10,414 nt of DNA from an uncultured Flavobacterium sp. Lineage in GTDB: Bacteria; Bacteroidota; Bacteroidia; Flavobacteriales; Flavobacteriaceae. Location: NCBI RefSeq assembly GCF_937967675.1, contig NZ_CALBSN010000143.1:1-10414 (forward strand). The letters run 5' to 3'. Positions within the stretch are counted from its first letter, which is position 1. Each line of letters opens with the position of its first letter. A program made the translations under genes and the position numbers. Below the pieces are notes generated by a model. It searched no databases. It had not been told where the DNA came from and was given only the letters and a program-made list of their open reading frames with translations. Positions 5,286 through 10,414 of the stretch are shown in pieces.

Positions 5286-7505
5286 TTAATTATTATAAAC
5301 TCGAGTTACTTTATCAATTCCATCTACTTTTTTAATATTTTCAATAAGTTTTTTCAAAATGGTATTATTTTGAACTACAACAGCTACTTGTCCATAAAAA
5401 ATGCCAGCTTTTGTATTTAATGAGATGCTTTGAATGTTTACATTCATTTGGCTAGAAATTACTTTTGTAAGTTCATTAGTAAGACCTAAAATATCCATTC
5501 CTGTAATTTTTAAAACCGCTTTGAATTCTTCTTGTGAAGAGTCTATCCACTTAGCAGGAATAATACGATATGCGTAATTAGATTGCATACTAATTGCATT
5601 CGGACAGTCTTTTCTATGAACTTTAATACCTTCGTTTATCGTTACAAATCCAAATACTTCATCACCAGGGATTGGATTACAGCATGATGAAAGTTTGTAA
5701 TCTAATTTGTCTTGCTCTGTTCCAAAAACTAGTAAATCGTATTTTTTACTGATTTCATTTTTCTGAATTTGATCAGTGTTATGAGACGGTGAGCGTTTAA
5801 TTGTTTTTTTGAAAAAATTTACAAGAGTGTTACTTTTTTGAGCGGCATAGTCTTTTAATTGTTGGTTTTCAATTGCACCAATTCCAGCTCTGTAAAATAA
5901 ATCGAGACTAGTTTGTAACTTGAAATAATTTACAAGTTCATTTGTAGTATTTTCGTTAAGAGTAATCTTTAAATGGCGGAGTTTTCGCTCTAATAATTCT
6001 TTACCTTCTTCTGCAATTTTTTTAGTATTCTCGTTTAATACGTTTTTAATTTTATTTTTAGCACGCGAAGTTGTTACGTAATCTAACCATTGAGAAGTTG
6101 GTTTTTGATTGACTGAAGTAATAATTTCAACTTGGTCACCACTATTGAGTACATGATTTAAAGGAACTAATTTTCCATTTACCCGAGTTCCTATAGTTTT
6201 TACTCCAATTTCTGAGTGAATACTAAAAGCAAAGTCTAAAGAAGTAGCTCCTTTTGGTAGCGATTTAATTTCGCCTTTTGGAGTGAAGACATAGATTTCT
6301 TTGGCATATAAATTTAATTTAAAATCTTCTACAAAATCGACTGCATTAGCCGATGAATTTTCCAATGCTTCTTTAAGTTGATTTAGCCATATTTCTAAAC
6401 CATGTTCTTCTGTAGCCCCGTTTTTATATTTGTAATGTGCGGCATATCCTTTTTCTGCAATTTCATCCATTCTTTCACTACGAACTTGAATTTCAACCCA
6501 GCGACCTTTTGGTCCCATTACAGTAATGTGTAATGCTTCATAACCAGTTGATTTTGGGGATGAAATCCAATCTCTCAGTCTACTAGGCGATGGGCGATAA
6601 TGATCCGTAACTAATGAATAAATTTTCCATGCCAAGAATTTTTCATCGTGTTGATCTGATTTGTAAATAATTCGAAGAGCAAATTTGTCGTAGACTTCAT
6701 CAAATGTTACTCCTTGAACCTTCATTTTTCTACGAATAGAATAAATGGATTTTGGACGACCTTTTATAGTGAATTCAATTCCCTCGTCCGTTAATGATTT
6801 GCTTAAAACATCTGAAATAGTTTTGATGTAAGTATCTTGTTCTTCTTTGGTTTCTTTTATTTTACTAACAATATCATTATAAACTTCAGGTTCTGTATAT
6901 TTTAATCCTAAATCTTCTAATTGTGTTTTAATATTATATAAACCTAAACGGTGGGCTAGAGGCGCATAAATGTATAATGTTTCTGAAGCAATTTTTGCCT
7001 GTTTGTAATCGGCCATGCTTTCCATAGTTTGCATGTTGTGCAATCTATCTGCAATTTTAATTAGAATTACCCGAACATCATCATTCAATGTCAATAGCAT
7101 TTTACGGAAGTTTTCCGCTTGTACTGATATTTCTTGATCGGTTTTAACTTTGGCAATTTTGGTTAAGCCTTCCACTAATTGAGCAATCTTCGGATTGAAC
7201 ATTTTTTCAATATCCTGAACCGTAATGTCAGTATCTTCTACTACATCGTGCATTAAAGCTGCCGCAATGGAAGTTGCTCCCAAACCAATGTCTCTAGCTA
7301 CAATTTTAGCTACAGCAATAGGATGGAAAATATAAGCTTCACCCGATTTTCTGCGTTGGTCTTTATGAGCATCAACAGCTACATCAAATGCTTTACGAAT
7401 GATTTTTTTGTCTTCATCTGTAAGGGTTTGATAACTGATGCGAAGTAATTCTTTATATTCTTGCGCAATGGCTTTGTTTTCGGCTTCTAATTCTAATTCT
7501 GTCAT
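5286..7505 (-). CDS. rsh: bifunctional (p)ppGpp synthetase/hydrolase (RelA/SpoT homologue)
   Basis: A 739-residue long-form RSH protein that makes and degrades the stringent-response alarmones ppGpp and pppGpp. The HD hydrolase domain (about 40-195) keeps its metal ligands His61, His86-Asp87 (MHDVVED) and Asp153 (KIADRLHNM). The synthetase domain (about 235-350) has GRPKSIYSIRRKM at 249-261 and GYEALHITVMGP at 321-332. The motif at 309-312 is R-L-R-D, a basic RxKD-type variant rather than the acidic ExDD of synthetase-only RelA. With the intact HD residues this suggests a bifunctional enzyme. A TGS domain (about 403-465), a helical region, a Cys/His segment (Cys608, Cys609, His630, Cys634) and a C-terminal ACT domain (about 660-739) follow, as expected for ribosome-linked regulation. 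The ATG at 7505 is supported by a promoter at 7524-7554. It is transcribed separately from, but next to, the Fur-purA pair. Confidence 0.97.
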   Translation of the reverse strand: MTELELEAENKAIAQEYKELLRISYQTLTDEDKKIIRKAFDVAVDAHKDQRRKSGEAYIFHPIAVAKIVARDIGLGATSIAAALMHDVVEDTDITVQDIEKMFNPKIAQLVEGLTKIAKVKTDQEISVQAENFRKMLLTLNDDVRVILIKIADRLHNMQTMESMADYKQAKIASETLYIYAPLAHRLGLYNIKTQLEDLGLKYTEPEVYNDIVSKIKETKEEQDTYIKTISDVLSKSLTDEGIEFTIKGRPKSIYSIRRKMKVQGVTFDEVYDKFALRIIYKSDQHDEKFLAWKIYSLVTDHYRPSPSRLRDWISSPKSTGYEALHITVMGPKGRWVEIQVRSERMDEIAEKGYAAHYKYKNGATEEHGLEIWLNQLKEALENSSANAVDFVEDFKLNLYAKEIYVFTPKGEIKSLPKGATSLDFAFSIHSEIGVKTIGTRVNGKLVPLNHVLNSGDQVEIITSVNQKPTSQWLDYVTTSRAKNKIKNVLNENTKKIAEEGKELLERKLRHLKITLNENTTNELVNYFKLQTSLDLFYRAGIGAIENQQLKDYAAQKSNTLVNFFKKTIKRSPSHNTDQIQKNEISKKYDLLVFGTEQDKLDYKLSSCCNPIPGDEVFGFVTINEGIKVHRKDCPNAISMQSNYAYRIIPAKWIDSSQEEFKAVLKITGMDILGLTNELTKVISSQMNVNIQSISLNTKAGIFYGQVAVVVQNNTILKKLIENIKKVDGIDKVTRVYNN

Positions 7506-7523
7506 ACATTTTCTTTAACCAAC

Positions 7524-7554
7524 TAAAAGTAAGTTAATTTTTCTAATTGTGCAA
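7524..7554 (-). promoter_or_regulatory. candidate promoter of the RelA/SpoT gene
   Basis: On the minus strand a -33-type TTG (7554-7552) and a -7-type TACTTTTA (7531-7524) are separated by 20 bases. The octamer differs from TAnnTTTG only in its last base. It lies 18 bases before the ATG at 7505, inside the 106-base gap that follows the methyltransferase gene. No clear terminator for that upstream gene is visible in the gap, so read-through may add to expression. Confidence 0.5.
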
Positions 7555-7611
7555 TAGTGAAAATATAGAAATGAGTAAAGAAAAAATATTTGAAGTTGAA
7601 TTTTGAATTTG

Positions 7612-8403
7612 CTATTGAAATTGTCTTTGTCTTTTAGCTTCAAACAACAAAATAGCGGCTGCAACTGAAACATTCATTGAATCAATTTCGCCTTGCATAG
7701 GAATGATGATATTTTTGGTGCTTTCGGTTCGCCATTTTTCAGATAAACCAGTAGCTTCTGTTCCCACAACTAAAGCAGTGGGAGTGGTGTAGTTTTGGGT
7801 ATGATATTCGGTTGAATCTTGTAAAGTAGCGGAATAAATATTAATGTCATTTGATTTTAAATAAGCAATAACTTCTTCCGTAGTTCCAACAGCAATTTGT
7901 CGGGTAAACAAACAACCTACGCTAGAGCGAACGATGTTAGGATTGTATAAATCACTTTTTGGATTGGCAATGATAACAGCATCAATGTTTGCGGCATCAG
8001 CTGTTCTTAAAATGGCACCAACGTTTCCAGGTTTTTCAAGAGATTCACCAACTAATATTAATGGATTTTTCGAAAGTTTTAAATCGGATAAGGCTAAGGA
8101 TTTGGTTTTTGCAATTGCTAATATACCTTCGGTAGTATCGCGATAAGCAAGTTTTTGGTAGACTTCTTTAGATATTTCTATTACATTTAACGGTTTAGTC
8201 GTTAAATCGTTTAATTGTTTTTCTGAAATGATTTCAGGTAAAAATAGAATGGTTTCTAATTCATAACCACCTTTTAGCGCCAATTCAATTTCGCGTTTTC
8301 CTTCAATTAAAAAAGTGCCTGTTTGCTTACGAACTTTTGCCTTCTCTTGTAATTGAACTAACGATTTGATAAACGGATTTTGAACCGAGGTGATTTGTTT
8401 CAT
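7612..8403 (-). CDS. SpoU/TrmH-family RNA 2'-O-ribose methyltransferase
   Basis: A 263-residue SPOUT-class enzyme expected to transfer a methyl group from S-adenosylmethionine to a ribose 2'-OH in rRNA or tRNA. The N-terminal substrate-binding part (about 1-105) carries TGTFLIEGKREIELAL near 29-44. The knotted catalytic domain has motif 1 at about 119-135 (GESLEKPGNVGAILRTADA, with Asn127 and Arg133), motif 2 VGTEATGLS at 213-221, and motif 3 IPMQGEIDSMNVSVA from about 234. All three motifs are intact. The target nucleotide is not evident. The family includes RlmB-like and TrmH-like members, and this length with an N-terminal binding domain suits an rRNA enzyme. The open frame extends seven codons further to a TTG at 8424, but that codon is part of the -7 promoter box, so the ATG at 8403 (MKQITSVQNPFIKSL) is the start. 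Confidence 0.95.
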   Translation of the reverse strand: MKQITSVQNPFIKSLVQLQEKAKVRKQTGTFLIEGKREIELALKGGYELETILFLPEIISEKQLNDLTTKPLNVIEISKEVYQKLAYRDTTEGILAIAKTKSLALSDLKLSKNPLILVGESLEKPGNVGAILRTADAANIDAVIIANPKSDLYNPNIVRSSVGCLFTRQIAVGTTEEVIAYLKSNDINIYSATLQDSTEYHTQNYTTPTALVVGTEATGLSEKWRTESTKNIIIPMQGEIDSMNVSVAAAILLFEAKRQRQFQ

Positions 8404-8421
8404 GAATAAGAAATTATTGTG

Positions 8422-8429
8422 CAAAAGTA
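8422..8429 (-). promoter_or_regulatory. -7 promoter box of the RNA methyltransferase gene
   Basis: The minus strand reads TACTTTTG, an exact TAnnTTTG match, 18 bases before the ATG at 8403. Its -33 region falls inside the stem of the upstream amidohydrolase terminator (8431-8461), where TTTC stands in for TTG. The leader would be only about a dozen bases long. Confidence 0.65.
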
Positions 8430-8430
8430 C

Positions 8431-8461
8431 AAAAAAAGCCTCTCATTTACTGAAAGGCTTT
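8431..8461 (-). terminator. intrinsic terminator of the amidohydrolase pair
   Basis: On the minus strand an 11-bp stem (AAAGCCTTTCA with TGAGAGGCTTT, one U-G wobble) closes a five-base GTAAA loop. Seven consecutive T residues follow (8437-8431, three of them also counted in the stem). It starts 5 bases after the stop codon at 8467. The T-run ends one base before the next gene's -7 box. Confidence 0.9.
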
Positions 8462-8466
8462 TGGTC

Positions 8467-9762
8467 TTATTTTTTTTGTTGTTCGAATTTTCCTTTATAA
8501 CGTTGGTACAATTCGGTATGGTGACTTTCTAAACTGATTTGTCTTCCATCAATAAAAGCTAATGAAATGACATTGGTTTTCATATCTAAAGCATCGCCTT
8601 CAGAAATAAATAAAGTAGCACTCTTGCCTGATTCTAAAGTTCCGTATTGGTTGTCAATTCCTAAAATTTTAGCAGAATTTCCTGTGATTAATTGTAATGC
8701 TTGTTCTTTTGTTAATCCCCAAGCGGCACAAGTTCCGGCATAAAATGGTAAGTTTCTTGTTTGCATACGTTCCATGTCGCCTGCATTTTGCAATGCAACT
8801 AAAACACCTGCATCAACTAATATTTTAGCATTTTTGTATGGTAAATTTACATCTTCATCTTCTAATAAAGGTAAATCGTGAACGCGTTTTAATAAAACCG
8901 AAACGTTATTCTCTTTTAATAAATTCGCCACTTTAAATGCGTAATAACCACCAACAATAACCATGTTTTTGATGTTGTTTTTCTTTTTAAATAAAACGGC
9001 ATCAATAATTTCTTTTTCACCATTTGCGTTTACGTATAAAGATTTTTCGCCTGTTTGTAAACCTTTCATAGCTTCATATGGAATATCTTTTTTCGCATTT
9101 TTACTTCCCAAATAAGCAAAAGCATTGTCAAAATATTCTTGAATTGCCTTTACTTGTGGGTCGTAATTTTTGTTCATTTCAATTCCTCCTGGTTCTGCCC
9201 ACCAACCCGCTCTTGAATAGCTTCTTGGCCAGTTTAAGTGAATTCCGTCATCTGTTTTAATCGAAGCGTCTTCCCAGTTCCAAGCATCTAGTTGAACAAT
9301 AGATGAAGTTCCAGGAATTCTGCCACCTCTAGGAGTAATTTGTGCTAATAAAACTCCATTTGGACGTGTTGTTTCTACCAATTTAGATTCGGCATTGTAA
9401 GCAATAATACTTCTCACATGCGGATTGAATTCACCAATTTCACTTTCATCATCTGAAGCTCTAACGGCGTCGATTTCAACTAAACCTAAAGTTGAATTTG
9501 GTGCAATAAAACCAGGATAAACGTGTTTTCCAGAAGCATCAATCACAATATCGTGTTGGGCTGGTTTCATTACTGTTGCATCACCAATGTTGGTAATTTT
9601 TCCATCAATAATTGAAATTAAACTATTTTCAATTACTTGTCCGTTTCCTAAATGCGCTTTAGCACCTAAGATTAAAATCGATTTGCTTTGTTTTGGAGCT
9701 GGCGTTTGTTGGGCAAACCCAAACAAAGAAATAAATAAAAGAACTATATATTTTTTCATCAT
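8467..9762 (-). CDS. secreted amidohydrolase-superfamily protein with degenerate metal site
   Basis: A 431-residue exported protein. It starts at ATG 9762 (MMKKYIVLLFISLFGFAQQ, a typical signal peptide with likely cleavage after GFA); the ATG at 9759 is equally possible. The open frame runs back to a TTG at 9792, but that would bury the signal peptide inside the upstream gene. Its overall order is that of imidazolonepropionase-like amidohydrolases: a beta-rich start (SLISIIDGKITNIG), then VYPGFIAPNSTLGL, then the C-terminal block TKEQALQLITGNSAKILGI...YGTLESGKSATLF. The metal-binding HxH normally found after PGxID is replaced by Asn89 and Thr91 (in PGFIAPNST), and the late catalytic Asp of the usual GTD/NSD motif is not evident in VALQNAGDM. 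It may be inactive, structural, or active by other means. It overlaps the preceding amidohydrolase gene by one base (TAATG), implying translational coupling, and ends at a strong terminator. Confidence 0.88.
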   Translation of the reverse strand: MMKKYIVLLFISLFGFAQQTPAPKQSKSILILGAKAHLGNGQVIENSLISIIDGKITNIGDATVMKPAQHDIVIDASGKHVYPGFIAPNSTLGLVEIDAVRASDDESEIGEFNPHVRSIIAYNAESKLVETTRPNGVLLAQITPRGGRIPGTSSIVQLDAWNWEDASIKTDDGIHLNWPRSYSRAGWWAEPGGIEMNKNYDPQVKAIQEYFDNAFAYLGSKNAKKDIPYEAMKGLQTGEKSLYVNANGEKEIIDAVLFKKKNNIKNMVIVGGYYAFKVANLLKENNVSVLLKRVHDLPLLEDEDVNLPYKNAKILVDAGVLVALQNAGDMERMQTRNLPFYAGTCAAWGLTKEQALQLITGNSAKILGIDNQYGTLESGKSATLFISEGDALDMKTNVISLAFIDGRQISLESHHTELYQRYKGKFEQQKK

Positions 9763-10414
9763 TAGTTGTATTTGTAGTGAGACTCTTTGCAATATTCTCC
9801 CAAGGTATCACAGTGGTAGTGACCGTTTTCTTTTTTCTTAGGTAATTGCGTTTTCATTCCTTTGTTTTTAGCGTCTAACATCAAATTGATAAGTTCCGCG
9901 CGCTCTTTTTGAATCAATGCTAAAGTCTCTTTTTCTTTTTCTAAATCATAGAAAATGATTCCGTCTACTAACGTTTTTTCTGCTCTTGTGTAGATTGATA
10001 ATGGACTATCTGACCAAAGTACCACATCGGCATCTTTACCAACTTTGATACTTCCTACTTTGTTATCTATTTGAAGAATTTTGGCTGGATTTAAGGTTAC
10101 GAAATTCCAAGCTTCTTCTTCCGTTACGTTTCCGTATTTAACCGTTTTAGCAGCTTCTTGATTCAAACGTCTCGACATTTCAGCATCATCTGAATTGATA
10201 GAAACTTTTACGCCTTCGTTCATCATAATCGATGCATTGTATGGAATGGCATCGTTAACTTCATATTTGTAAGCCCACCAATCTGCAAATGTTGAACCAG
10301 CAACTCCGTGAGCCGACATTTTATCTGCTAATTTATATCCTTCTAAAATATGTGTAAACGTTTGAATTTTGAATCCATAACGTTCTGCTAATTTCATCAA
10401 CATATTGATTTCCG
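9762..10414 (-). CDS. amidohydrolase-superfamily protein, C-terminal part (partial)
   Basis: This is the C-terminal 217 residues or so of a gene entering from the high-coordinate edge; the frame stays open through the edge (EINMLMKLAERYG). Visible family features are a metal-site-type His in QTFTHILEGYK, the stretch TFADWWAYKYEVNDAIPYN, and VSINSDDAEMSRRLN, where the first Asp fits the catalytic Asp of imidazolonepropionase-like amidohydrolases. After that comes the standard C-terminal block NPAKILQIDNKVGSIKVGKDADVVLW. Unlike its downstream partner it keeps these residues and looks catalytically competent in the part seen. After a helical Lys/Glu-rich stretch it ends in a short His/Cys-rich tail (GHYHCDTLGEYCKESHYKYN). 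The TAA stop shares a base with the next gene's ATG. Export is likely by analogy with the partner, but the N-terminus is out of view. The substrate (peptide-like or cyclic amide) is unknown. Confidence 0.88.
   Translation of the reverse strand, partial: EINMLMKLAERYGFKIQTFTHILEGYKLADKMSAHGVAGSTFADWWAYKYEVNDAIPYNASIMMNEGVKVSINSDDAEMSRRLNQEAAKTVKYGNVTEEEAWNFVTLNPAKILQIDNKVGSIKVGKDADVVLWSDSPLSIYTRAEKTLVDGIIFYDLEKEKETLALIQKERAELINLMLDAKNKGMKTQLPKKKENGHYHCDTLGEYCKESHYKYN

Noticed and set aside
5275..5290. Hairpin ATTAAC-TTTT-GTTAAT at the end of the RelA/SpoT gene as a terminator
   Set aside because: The stem is only six AT-rich pairs, it includes the stop codon, and no T-run follows on the minus strand.
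7506..7611. Small gene or structured RNA between methyltransferase and RelA/SpoT genes
   Set aside because: Only AT-rich sequence with short TTCAA direct repeats and the candidate promoter is seen; there is no convincing hairpin or coding frame.
9763..9792. Extended start (TTG at 9792) for the second amidohydrolase
   Set aside because: It would add ten residues ahead of a good signal peptide and overlap the upstream gene by about 30 bases, while ATG codons at 9762 and 9759 fit export and the TAATG coupling.

Overview
The window is AT-rich chromosomal DNA from a member of the Bacteroidota, most likely a Flavobacterium or a close relative. Three things support this. Promoters match the Bacteroidota -7 consensus TAnnTTTG, and start codons lack Shine-Dalgarno sequences. 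There is a long OstA/LptA-like protein of the kind found in this phylum. The window also holds a single long bifunctional RelA/SpoT protein next to a Fur-family gene and purA. All nine genes lie on the minus strand, so transcription runs from high to low coordinates. I see no tRNA, rRNA, CRISPR array, insertion sequence or phage gene.

In the direction of transcription: (1) 10414-8467 holds two tandem amidohydrolase-superfamily genes. The first is cut by the window edge. The second carries a signal peptide and starts on the stop codon of the first (TAATG overlap). A terminator at 8431-8461 closes the pair. (2) 8403-7612 is a SpoU/TrmH-type RNA methyltransferase with its own TAnnTTTG promoter packed against that terminator. 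(3) 7505-5286 is a bifunctional (p)ppGpp synthetase/hydrolase. (4) 5191-3451 is a probable two-gene operon: a Fur-family regulator lacking the usual zinc CxxC motifs, then purA (adenylosuccinate synthetase), ended by a near-textbook terminator at 3410-3444. (5) 3336-1639 is a secreted OstA/LptA-like protein, probably for LPS transport, and 1575-385 is a class-III PLP aminotransferase of uncertain substrate. (6) 196-1 is the N-terminal end of a TPR-type protein that runs off the window.

Most of the content is housekeeping: purine synthesis, stringent response, RNA modification and outer-membrane biogenesis. I found no convincing new multi-gene system. The points most worth a second look are the second amidohydrolase, which lacks the HxH metal motif yet is translationally coupled to a canonical-looking partner; the Fur-family protein without structural zinc cysteines; three genes whose longest open frames begin at misleading TTG codons (two of them inside -7 promoter boxes); and an exact 15-bp tandem duplication in the OstA-like gene. 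Stretches without genes are all under 190 bases and are described in the entries around them.
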